A stretch of 64,000 nucleotides of DNA from Bacteroidota bacterium (GTDB lineage: Bacteria > Bacteroidota > Bacteroidia > Chitinophagales > Chitinophagaceae). Positions 36,440 through 43,204 of this stretch are shown here, piece by piece; within the stretch, counting starts at the first letter, position 1; each line of letters starts with the position of its first letter. The DNA is taken from the NCBI GenBank assembly GCA_018267615.1, contig JAFDYD010000009.1, positions 72,541-136,540 of the forward strand. The letters are read 5' to 3'. The position numbers were made by a program, and so were the translations under genes. A model generated the notes under the pieces. It saw only the letters and a program-made list of their open reading frames with translations, searched no databases and was not told where the DNA came from.

Positions 36440-36605
36440 GAGTTGAAAGGTTGGTTTGTTGATTAGTCGATTAGTTGAAAAGTCGATTGGTCGATAAGTC
36501 CAGTATGGCGCATCGATTGGATTTTATTTGTAGCCTAGTTTGCTCGACTTATCGACCAATCGACTTTTCAACTAATCGACTTTTCAACTAATCAACCTTT
36601 CAACT
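36440..36605. repeat. Inverted repeat with 16-bp tandem period, between divergent genes
   Basis: Core arms 36465-36500 and 36546-36581 are perfectly complementary over 36 bp; flanking GAGTTGAAAGGTT / AACCTTTCAACT extend the stem to 36440 and 36605. The right arm is a tandem repeat of period 16, CAACTAATCGACTTTT twice followed by CAACTAATCAACCTTT. Both neighbours are transcribed away from it, so a terminator role is unlikely for them. Confidence 0.9.
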
Positions 36606-36636
36606 ATTCCCCGTACCTTGCACTCCCTTTTTAAAA

Positions 36637-37992
36637 ATGACTATTGCTCAGGAAAAAAATTACCAGGTTACTGTTTCAAATAAACAGATTTTAGGGCTTG
36701 CGTTACCTATTGCATTTGCTATTCTGGTACCTCAAATCAATTTCGTTACAAACAATATATTTCTCGGAAATCTTGATCAAAGTTCATTGGCGCTTGCAGG
36801 AATTACAGGTGTGTTTTACCTGATTTTTGCGGTAGTGGGAAATGGTGTAAATAATGGATTGCAGGCGATCATCGCGCGACGTGCAGGCGAAAACCGGATC
36901 GACGAAATTGGAAAACTTTTTTCGCAGGGTCTCCGCATCGTTGTATTGCTGTCTGTGGCCGGTATCGTTATCACTTATTTTCTCGCGCCATGGATATTTT
37001 CACACACATTATCGGATCCCGGCAGCACAAGTAAGGTTGTTGAATTTCTCAGGATACGGATGTGGGGACTTATTTTTTTATACATATATCAATTAGGAAA
37101 TGCTGTGCTGATAGGAACTAATCAAAGCAAATTTCTTATTTACGGAACATTTGCAGAGACGGTTGCAAATATTATACTGGATTATGGCCTCATTAAAGGC
37201 AGACTTGGGTTGCCAAAAATGGGGTTTAACGGAGCGGCGGTCGCATCGGTTATTGCAGAAGCAACGGGTATGCTTGTTGTTTATATTGTAATCCATTTCA
37301 AAGGAGTTAGCCGACAACTAAAATTGTCTAAGCATTTTGAATTTGATGCAAAAAATATCCGGCTGATTTTCGTACAGTCATCACCGCTAGTTATGCAGTA
37401 CGCAATCAGTATTATCAGTTGGGAATTTTTTTATATCCTGATTGAACATCATGGCCAGCGTGACCTTGCAATCAGCAATGCCATGCGAAATATTTTCGGT
37501 TGCTTTGGCGCGCTTACATGGGCCTTTGCATCCACGACGAATATGATGGTGAGCAATATCATTGGCCAGGGGAAAAGCGACGAGGTTATCAAACTAATCA
37601 ACAAAATTGTAAAACTCAGCGTAACATGCTGTTTTATCATTGCGCTTGTTTTGAATATTTTTCCTCACACCGCATTATCGGTTTATGGACAGGATGAGGA
37701 TTTTATTGAACATGCAATTCCTATCCTAAGAGTTGTTTCACTGGCGTTGATATTAATGTCGATTGGCACAATTTGGTTGAATGCTGTGACAGGTACCGGC
37801 AACACGAAAGTGAATCTCGCAATCGAATTTATTACGATTGTTTTCTATTGCATTTACGTTTATCTCGTGCTCGGATATTGGAATCTCCCCATTTTATATG
37901 GATGGATGTCTGAATGGCTATATTGGATTTTTTTGTTTACGATGGCATTCTTTTATATAAAGAGTGGAAGATGGAAGAACAAGAACTTCTGA
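36637..37992 (+). CDS. MATE family efflux transporter
   Basis: A 451-residue inner-membrane exporter with twelve hydrophobic segments in two similar halves, as in NorM/DinF. The first half has LALPIAFAILVPQINFVTNN and AGENRIDEIGKLFSQG, the second has NIFGCFGALTWAFASTTNMM and GQGKSDEV, the repeated G(Q/R)xxxxxE loop of MATE proteins. Such transporters export cationic drugs or metabolites with Na+ or H+; the substrate is unknown. The gene ends in AACTTCTGA (Asn-Phe-stop), supplied by the tip of the next inverted repeat, exactly as in the CPBP gene at 26457. Confidence 0.9.
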   Translation: MTIAQEKNYQVTVSNKQILGLALPIAFAILVPQINFVTNNIFLGNLDQSSLALAGITGVFYLIFAVVGNGVNNGLQAIIARRAGENRIDEIGKLFSQGLRIVVLLSVAGIVITYFLAPWIFSHTLSDPGSTSKVVEFLRIRMWGLIFLYIYQLGNAVLIGTNQSKFLIYGTFAETVANIILDYGLIKGRLGLPKMGFNGAAVASVIAEATGMLVVYIVIHFKGVSRQLKLSKHFEFDAKNIRLIFVQSSPLVMQYAISIISWEFFYILIEHHGQRDLAISNAMRNIFGCFGALTWAFASTTNMMVSNIIGQGKSDEVIKLINKIVKLSVTCCFIIALVLNIFPHTALSVYGQDEDFIEHAIPILRVVSLALILMSIGTIWLNAVTGTGNTKVNLAIEFITIVFYCIYVYLVLGYWNLPILYGWMSEWLYWIFLFTMAFFYIKSGRWKNKNF

Positions 37993-38190
37993 TGGAAGCG
38001 GAGTTTGTTTGAGTTCGAAATTCGTATGATTAATATGATTTACTATGTGAGAGCTCGTTGAGCGATTTTACTGGAGAACTGAAAAGTAAATCAGTAAGCA
38101 GGGCTTATTTTTCATTGGAATCTTACATAGTAAATCATCTAAATCAGAGCGGCTCGCGCTATGCACCAACTCCGCTTCCATCAGAAGTTC
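37983..38190. repeat. Long inverted repeat, AACTTCTGAT family, overlapping both stop codons
   Basis: Outer arms 37983-38005 and 38168-38190 are perfectly complementary over 23 bp (GAACTTCTGATGGAAGCGGA..). An inner pair around 38026-38052 and 38122-38146 shares GATTTACTATGT. The left tip includes the MATE stop TGA (37990-37992), and the right tip reaches into the TPR gene stop at 38189-38191. Shared bidirectional terminator is likely. Confidence 0.9.
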
Positions 38191-38938
38191 ATCTCCATTC
38201 CTTCAACAACCTATTCCCCTCATTTTTAATACGCGTATCATCAAAAACATGATTTGGTAATGGCATCATCGACACGAGTAAATCAATGGCCTTTTTTTTC
38301 TGATCGTTGCGATAATAAGCTTTCGCGAGTTCGAGATAGTTTAATATATATCCGGGATTGATAGAGCGGGCTTTTTCATAATCTGCAATTGCATCTCCAA
38401 GGGAGGCTTTGGGAACATCTCCATAAAATAATTTTGCCAATGTTCGCTCGAGAAAATTCAGATTACTTATTTCATAGTTCCATTTTCCCAATACATGATA
38501 CGCTTTGAAATTGGCAGGATCCAATTTGATTGCCTTGTCGGCATACAATTTTATATCGTTGACGGAAGCAATTTTATCTTTGCCACTTGCGATTAATGTT
38601 AGCCTACCGATCGCCATAGCCATCACAACGTTTGCTTCAGAACTATTTGGATTAATCTTCAATGCAGCCGCAGCATAAGTTTTGCCCGCACGAAAATAAT
38701 CTGTTTTTTTAACTTTGTCTATCTCACGTCCACCAATATACGTACATAGTTCGCTGCATTTGCACAGCACTGCTAGGTTGGAAGGTTGCAGGCGGACCAC
38801 CTGCGCATATTTGGAAAAAGCTTCACTTTCCCTGAGGAGCGATTCCTGCTGCTGGGCTTCTTTCAGCAATGAGTTAACATCTTGCGCCTGGCTTTCAAAA
38901 GGCAGGATCAACAATATGAATAATAGAAATCGGATCAT
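38189..38938 (-). CDS. Secreted TPR repeat protein
   Basis: A 249-residue protein with a signal peptide (MIRFLLFILLILPFESQAQ, cleavage about residue 19) and four to five tetratricopeptide-like helix pairs (ESEAFSKYAQVVRLQPSN, TYAAAALKINPNSSEAN, YADKAIKLDPANFKAY, YEKARSINPGYILNYLELA). The pattern resembles the RMD/FMR-type TPR family, which is widespread in Bacteroidota as periplasmic scaffold proteins. Function unknown. It begins seven bases after the folB stop, so the two genes form an operon. Confidence 0.75.
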   Translation of the reverse strand: MIRFLLFILLILPFESQAQDVNSLLKEAQQQESLLRESEAFSKYAQVVRLQPSNLAVLCKCSELCTYIGGREIDKVKKTDYFRAGKTYAAAALKINPNSSEANVVMAMAIGRLTLIASGKDKIASVNDIKLYADKAIKLDPANFKAYHVLGKWNYEISNLNFLERTLAKLFYGDVPKASLGDAIADYEKARSINPGYILNYLELAKAYYRNDQKKKAIDLLVSMMPLPNHVFDDTRIKNEGNRLLKEWR

Positions 38939-38945
38939 GATTTAA

Positions 38946-39305
38946 TCAGTCGTCAAATTTCTTCCTCATGGTAACACCAACTTTACCCTGAAAATTTTCA
39001 ATGGGGGCCTGCAGTTTATAAATTGAAATAACTACTTCTTTGACGATTGGATATTGATGTTTGATCTTGCGAATAATTCCCTGGCAAAGTTTTTCCAATA
39101 ATAGGGCAGGTACCTGTGTCTTCTGCTTAACGATCTCGTATAAATCTACATAGCTAATGGTATCATCCAGGCGTTGAAAATCTGACTTTCTTTCTTCGAA
39201 CTTAACGCTCAGGTTTACTTCAAAAGTATTCATCACCTTTTTTTCCTCTTCGAAAACACCGTGATAGCCGTGAATAATCAGGTTATGCAATTCAACTGTT
39301 ATCAT
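38946..39305 (-). CDS. folB: Dihydroneopterin aldolase
   Basis: FolB cleaves dihydroneopterin to 6-hydroxymethyl-dihydropterin and glycolaldehyde in folate synthesis. The conserved GYHGVFEEEK motif near the N-terminus, SYVDLYEIV in the centre (Tyr of the active site), and the Lys of IYKLQAPIENF near the C-terminus are all present in 119 residues, the normal size for this octameric enzyme. It heads a two-gene operon with a secreted TPR protein, an association that does not obviously relate to folate. Confidence 0.95.
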   Translation of the reverse strand: MITVELHNLIIHGYHGVFEEEKKVMNTFEVNLSVKFEERKSDFQRLDDTISYVDLYEIVKQKTQVPALLLEKLCQGIIRKIKHQYPIVKEVVISIYKLQAPIENFQGKVGVTMRKKFDD

Positions 39306-39408
39306 ATAGACTTTTTACCTGGAGTTACACGAATTAAAGCAATTCGGCGAACTCTGAACAGATATTTGCTTTAAGATATTCTTAAATGTTAAAAATATGG
39401 AAATTAAG

Positions 39409-39480
39409 ATCGTGAGACGTGAAACGTGAAAGTGTTGAGAAGATTTCTAATCTCACGTTTGTCGTTTCACGTCTCACGAT
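39409..39480. terminator. Inverted repeat, GTGAGACGTGAAACG words
   Basis: Arms ATCGTGAGACGTGAAACG (39409-39426) and its exact complement (39463-39480) form an 18-bp perfect stem, with looser pairing inside (GTGAAAGTG.. against ..TCACGTTTG). It begins four bases beyond the stop codon of trxB, which reads from the right, and fits a terminator. Confidence 0.85.
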
Positions 39481-39483
39481 TAA

Positions 39484-40434
39484 TTATTGGTGAGGAAAAT
39501 GTGCGCCTAAATATCTTTCCGCATCTAACGCTGCCATACAGCCGCTTCCGGCAGCAGTTACCGCCTGGCGATAAATTTTGTCCTGAACATCTCCGGCAGC
39601 AAAAATTCCTTCGAGATTTGTTTTTGCCGTACCGGGAATCGTTTTGATATAACCGGTTTCATCCATATCAATCCAGCCTTTAAAAATATCTGAATTGGGC
39701 TGATGACCGATCGCTACAAAAAAACCACTTATAGGAACCGTTTTTATCTCATTCGTTTTATTATTCTGCACACGAACAGCACTCACTTTGCCATCTCCCA
39801 TAACCTCTATCGGCTCGGTGTTCCAATAAATTTTGATGTTGGGAGTTTGCTGAACTCTTTCCTGCATTACTTTAGAAGCACGCATTTCATTTCTGCGCAC
39901 GAACATATGCACAGTGGTGCAAAGTTTGGCCAGATAAAGTGCTTCTTCTGCGGCAGTATCTCCCGCACCGGTTATCGCAACTTCTTTCCCACGAAAGAAA
40001 AAACCATCACAAACCGCGCATGCACTTACTCCATAACCATTCAAACGTTGTTCGCTTTCAAGTCCAAGCCATTTTGCCGAAGCACCTGTCGAAATAATAA
40101 CCGAATCAGCTTCTATCAATTTGGTTTCATCAATCCAAACTTTATAAGGTTGTTTGGAGAAATCAACTTTTGTAGCAATTCCATAACGGATATCTGCACC
40201 CATTCTTGCAGCCTGCTTTTCGAAATGAACCATCATTTCAGGTCCTTGCACACCATCCGGATATCCTGGATAATTTTCAACTTCTGTTGTTATTGTAAGC
40301 TGGCCGCCCGGTTGAAGTCCCTGGTATAAAACTGGTTTGAGATTAGCTCGCGCGGCATACACTGCCGCAGTATAACCGGCCGGTCCCGAACCTATTATTA
40401 AACAATGAACTCTTTCACTAGAATTGTTTTCCAT
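39484..40434 (-). CDS. trxB: Thioredoxin-disulfide reductase
   Basis: TrxB passes electrons from NADPH through FAD and an active-site disulfide to thioredoxin. The FAD fold IIGSGPAGYTAAVYAARA, the redox pair CAVC (in GVSACAVCDGFF), the NADPH motif GAGDTAAEEA and the C-terminal GIFAAGDVQD are all intact. 316 residues. A longer frame begins at a TTG at 40455, but the promoter -7 box at 40453-40460 overlaps it, so the ATG at 40434 is the real start. Monocistronic, with its own hairpin downstream. Confidence 0.96.
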   Translation of the reverse strand: MENNSSERVHCLIIGSGPAGYTAAVYAARANLKPVLYQGLQPGGQLTITTEVENYPGYPDGVQGPEMMVHFEKQAARMGADIRYGIATKVDFSKQPYKVWIDETKLIEADSVIISTGASAKWLGLESEQRLNGYGVSACAVCDGFFFRGKEVAITGAGDTAAEEALYLAKLCTTVHMFVRRNEMRASKVMQERVQQTPNIKIYWNTEPIEVMGDGKVSAVRVQNNKTNEIKTVPISGFFVAIGHQPNSDIFKGWIDMDETGYIKTIPGTAKTNLEGIFAAGDVQDKIYRQAVTAAGSGCMAALDAERYLGAHFPHQ

Positions 40435-40452
40435 ATTTATTTTTGAAGTTGA

Positions 40453-40460
40453 CAAAAATA
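40453..40460 (-). promoter_or_regulatory. Promoter -7 box of trxB
   Basis: On the minus strand this is TATTTTTG, an exact TAnnTTTG match. Predicted start near 40449 leaves a 15-nt leader before the ATG at 40434, and this decides the start codon. Confidence 0.55.
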
Positions 40461-40481
40461 ACGGTAAAAGACGAGAATCGA

Positions 40482-40500
40482 AGTCGTCTATGCGACGACT
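40482..40500 (-). terminator. Short hairpin downstream of the DUF4249 gene
   Basis: AGTCGTC and GACGACT (40482-40488, 40494-40500) form a 7-bp stem with a 5-nt loop, 37 nt beyond the DUF4249 stop on the minus strand. No clear T-run follows, so termination is only possible. Confidence 0.35.
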
Positions 40501-40536
40501 GGATAAGTTGTGAATGAAGAGCGTTTGAGAGGCGGT

Positions 40537-41418
40537 TTATTTCGGTATGATGATCGTTTTGTATTGCGCAGCATAGCCACCGAAATAACCGAGTGCATTG
40601 TTCGAAATATTTGAGATTACTTGTGTAGGTGTTGAAAATGGATTCCCGACGCTTTGATAATTATACTCCGTTGTTCGCCAAAAATCAAATGTCGCTTTAT
40701 CGATATTGCAGAATTTTATTGTGACAGTATCTCCCCTCTCAAAAAAAGCATATGTATCGAAATTAATTTTCTCGTTGCGATTTACGCCCCGATCTACATC
40801 CACATCGTATGTGGTACCATCAACAATCTGGTCATCGAAAACAGAATTTAAACCCGGAAAAAATTGCGCATTACCTACTCTTGTAAAGTACCTGATATAA
40901 TTACCCAGGCCCGGTGGATCGACTACTCTTGCTTTTACTACTATCTTGGTCGTGTCCGGATTATTGGGTGCAGATTTCCACCATAATGAATCTATTTTTT
41001 TTGCAAGTTTGGGAATGGTAGTCTGAGCAGTGTACACCTCGTTATCAACCTGGATTTTTAATGTATAGGCCTGGTCCAGTTTTCCTATAAACTGAGACAA
41101 ATTGGAGGAATCAACTCCGTAATAATAGAGTGTATATCCGCTCGCCGGCAAAGGAGTGCTATACTCTTTTAATTGGACCTGGGTAGATCCATCCGATATA
41201 TTTATGATTGCATCATGAACAAAAGAGTTGGCGAGAATTTCGTTTGATATCTGGCTAAAATAATCCAGGCTTTTAGTGAGAACTACAACAGGTGTTTTAT
41301 CATTTTCAATAGTGGCTTCCACTACAAGATGCGGCTGAACATTATCGAGTTTAATGTTGATCGCTTTTTCGCAGGAAAAAAGAAAAAAAAATAAACAGAG
41401 GGCGCACAAAGTTTTCAT
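40537..41418 (-). CDS. DUF4249 lipoprotein
   Basis: A 293-residue lipoprotein with a short signal sequence and lipobox LFSC (MKTLCALCLFFFLFSCEKAI), Cys as about residue 16. The rest is the DUF4249 beta-sandwich typical of Bacteroidota (LVVEATIENDKTPVVVLTKS, and YTAQTTIPKLAKKIDSLWW). Such proteins usually accompany a TonB-dependent receptor, probably on the outer-membrane surface, but no receptor is next to this gene. The reading frame is open to a GTG at 41562, but the extension lies in an inverted repeat, and the ATG at 41418 with the lipoprotein signal is clearly the start. A TATCTTTG box lies directly upstream. Confidence 0.88.
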   Translation of the reverse strand: MKTLCALCLFFFLFSCEKAINIKLDNVQPHLVVEATIENDKTPVVVLTKSLDYFSQISNEILANSFVHDAIINISDGSTQVQLKEYSTPLPASGYTLYYYGVDSSNLSQFIGKLDQAYTLKIQVDNEVYTAQTTIPKLAKKIDSLWWKSAPNNPDTTKIVVKARVVDPPGLGNYIRYFTRVGNAQFFPGLNSVFDDQIVDGTTYDVDVDRGVNRNEKINFDTYAFFERGDTVTIKFCNIDKATFDFWRTTEYNYQSVGNPFSTPTQVISNISNNALGYFGGYAAQYKTIIIPK

Positions 41419-41424
41419 CGGGTG

Positions 41425-41432
41425 CAAAGATA
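41425..41432 (-). promoter_or_regulatory. Possible -7 box of the DUF4249 gene
   Basis: The minus strand reads TATCTTTG, an exact TAnnTTTG match, but transcription would start only about 3 nt before the ATG at 41418, giving an almost leaderless mRNA. The inverted repeat begins five bases upstream. Confidence 0.4.
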
Positions 41433-41436
41433 GAAA

Positions 41437-41548
41437 ATTGTCTGAACCAGGATGCATGAGATGAATGGGATTAATGAGAAAACACGATGTAATTATTTTT
41501 AGAAATCCCATTAATCCAATTGATCTCACAAATCCTAGTTCAGACAAT
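41437..41548. repeat. Inverted repeat, GTCTGAAC..GGATTAATGGGAT words
   Basis: Arms 41437-41479 and 41506-41548 (43 nt each) share ATTGTCTGAAC at the tips and GGATTAATG inside, with about eight mismatches. It is the same family as the outer stem at 1401-1615. It lies between the sigma factor terminator and the DUF4249 promoter. Confidence 0.85.
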
Positions 41549-41572
41549 AAAAAACCCCGCATCAGCGGGGTT
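41549..41572 (-). terminator. Rho-independent terminator of rpoD
   Basis: On the minus strand, AACCCCGC and GCGGGGTT (stem 41565-41572 and 41553-41560, loop 4 nt) are followed by a run of T. This is a classical intrinsic terminator 22 nt after the sigma factor stop codon. Confidence 0.9.
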
Positions 41573-41593
41573 CAATACAATAAGGAAATATTA

Positions 41594-42451
41594 TTATCCC
41601 AGGTATGCTTTCAACGCGCTGCTATAACGCGCTTTTTGCAAACGCTTGATAGCTCTTTCTTTGATCTGGCGGATACGTTCCTTTGTCAAATCGTACTTCT
41701 GTCCGATTTGTTCAATGGTAACACCGTTTTCTCCATCCAGTCCAAAATACGCATTTACGATTTCAGCTTCCCGGGGACTCAATGATTTCAATACCCGACG
41801 AATTTCTGCGCGTAATGAATCTTTCATTACGTCATCATCCGTGTCGTCACCACCTTCCAAAAGATCACCCATAGCCACATCTTCAGCTTCGTGAACAGGA
41901 GCATCCAATGAACTGTGACGTGTGTTGCTTTGGAAAATGTTGTTAATTTCCGTTTCGCTCATTTCGAGCAATTCTGCTAACTCTTCTGTACTCGGCTCTC
42001 TCTCATGTTCCTGTTCGAAAGCCATATAAGCTTTGTTAGCCTTGTTGTAAGTGCCAATTTTGTTTTGAGGCAGGCGGACTAATCTGCCCTGCTCTGCCAA
42101 CGCCTGTAGAATGGACTGGCGAATCCACCATACGGCGTAAGAAATAAACTTGAAACCTTTAGTTTCATCAAAGCGTTGAGCCGCTTTAATTAAGCCGAGG
42201 TTGCCCTCGTTGATCAAATCACTCAATGATAAACCCTGGTGCTGATATTGTTTTGCAACAGAAACCACAAAGCGCAAATTTGACTGCGCCAATTTATCCA
42301 ATGCTTTCTGATCGCCCATCTTGATGCGTTGAGCCAATACAGTTTCCTCTTCAGGAGTAATCATTGGAATCTTTGAGATTTCCTGCAAATACTTTTCGAC
42401 CGCCTGGGAATCACGGTTCGTAATCTGTGTAGCAATCTTAAGTTGCCTCAT
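41594..42451 (-). CDS. rpoD: Primary RNA polymerase sigma factor (RpoD/SigA type)
   Basis: The housekeeping sigma factor. At 285 residues it is the short Bacteroidota form that lacks most of region 1.1. Region 1.2 begins at YLQEISKIP, region 2 holds LRFVVSVAKQYQHQGLSLSDLINEGNLGLIKA in separate blocks, with the -10-reading FKFISYAVWWIRQ, region 3 follows RLVRLPQNK, and region 4 ends with the helix-turn-helix TIEQIGQKYDLTKERIRQIKE. This factor reads the TAnnTTTG/TTG promoters annotated here. It is followed by a strong intrinsic terminator and preceded by a 385-bp divergent region. Confidence 0.97.
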   Translation of the reverse strand: MRQLKIATQITNRDSQAVEKYLQEISKIPMITPEEETVLAQRIKMGDQKALDKLAQSNLRFVVSVAKQYQHQGLSLSDLINEGNLGLIKAAQRFDETKGFKFISYAVWWIRQSILQALAEQGRLVRLPQNKIGTYNKANKAYMAFEQEHEREPSTEELAELLEMSETEINNIFQSNTRHSSLDAPVHEAEDVAMGDLLEGGDDTDDDVMKDSLRAEIRRVLKSLSPREAEIVNAYFGLDGENGVTIEQIGQKYDLTKERIRQIKERAIKRLQKARYSSALKAYLG

Positions 42452-42573
42452 ATTAAAAGATAAAAAGTTGACAAAATGCTTGTGGGGTACAAATCAACAC
42501 ATGTATAACAAAAAACGGTCGGGGAAAGTTGTAAAGATGAATGTATTTACTCGAATCCGTCCTGAACCATTTA

Positions 42574-42581
42574 CAAAACTA
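42574..42581 (-). promoter_or_regulatory. Possible promoter -7 box of rpoD
   Basis: The minus strand reads TAGTTTTG, an exact TAnnTTTG match, predicting a start near 42570 and a leader of about 120 nt. No good -33 box is seen, so confidence is modest. The remaining bases 42600-42780 show no gene or clear structure. Confidence 0.4.
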
Positions 42582-42779
42582 CAAACCGAAATCCGAACTT
42601 CATAACCTTTTGAGATAAAAATAAAGTCTGTTCCGGACATTGTTTATACACAACCTGTGAATAACGTTGATGACTCCACGTTAATCTTGGCAAAATCCGC
42701 GCCCATATTGGATTTCCTGCAACTAAGACACTTCTCGTAGTAAAAAACAGAAAAATTTCTCTTAAAATTTTCTAAATAT

Positions 42780-42833
42780 TTTGAAAAACTAATTTTTTAG
42801 TTATAGATTTGACGAACAACTAAAAAATTAGTT
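42780..42833 (+). promoter_or_regulatory. BlaI-type promoter flanked by two operator-like palindromes
   Basis: AACTAATTTTTTAGTT at 42787-42802 and AACTAAAAAATTAGTT at 42818-42833 are reverse complements of one another, and each also has internal dyad AACTA..TAGTT. Between them lies TAGATTTG (42804-42811), an exact TAnnTTTG -7 box, with TTTG at 42780-42783 as the -33 box, spacer 20. The layout fits autorepression: a repressor dimer on either site would cover the spacer or the transcription start near 42815. Confidence 0.75.
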
Positions 42834-42836
42834 ATT

Positions 42837-43202
42837 ATGAAATCGCTGACAAAAGCAGAAGAACAGTTGATGCAGGTGCTTTGGAAATTGGGAAAAGGCT
42901 TTTTGAAAGATATTATAGAAGCGAGCCCCGAGCCCAAGCCGCACTCCAATACTGTGGCGACCATTTTGAAGATCTTGGTGGAAAAAGGCTTTGTGGAATA
43001 TTCAGTCGTGGGAAGAAACAATCTCTATCAACCCAAGATTAACAAACAGGATTATGGCAAGAAAACGATCAATCAACTTGTAAAAGGGTATTTCGAGGGA
43101 TCGGCTGCCAAACTCGTGTCGCAGTTTGTGAATGATAACAAACTTACTCAACAAGAATTAGAAGAGCTGCTTCAACAAATCAAATCATCCAAAAATTCCT
43201 AG
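42837..43202 (+). CDS. BlaI/MecI/CopY-family transcriptional repressor
   Basis: A 121-residue winged-helix repressor. The N-terminus LTKAEEQLMQVLWKLGKGFL and the recognition region PKPHSNTVATILKILVEKGFV are diagnostic of the BlaI/MecI (Penicillinase_R) family; the C-terminal half gives the dimerisation helix. BlaI repressors are inactivated by proteolysis set off by a membrane M56 peptidase, which is encoded two bases downstream here. It sits directly behind a promoter with two matching palindromes and is therefore likely to repress its own operon. No beta-lactamase gene is near, so the regulated process is probably envelope stress and not drug resistance as such. Confidence 0.93.
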   Translation: MKSLTKAEEQLMQVLWKLGKGFLKDIIEASPEPKPHSNTVATILKILVEKGFVEYSVVGRNNLYQPKINKQDYGKKTINQLVKGYFEGSAAKLVSQFVNDNKLTQQELEELLQQIKSSKNS

Positions 43203-43204
43203 CC

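Noticed and set aside
36440..36605. Terminator for the flanking genes
   Set aside because: Both flanking genes are transcribed away from this repeat, so it cannot end either transcript.
40434..40455. Longer N-terminus of TrxB from a TTG
   Set aside because: The TTG overlaps the -7 box and the expected transcript begins downstream of it; the ATG at 40434 fits the family.
41419..41562. N-terminal extension of the DUF4249 protein
   Set aside because: The 48 extra codons fall in an inverted repeat, and a lipoprotein signal begins at the internal ATG.
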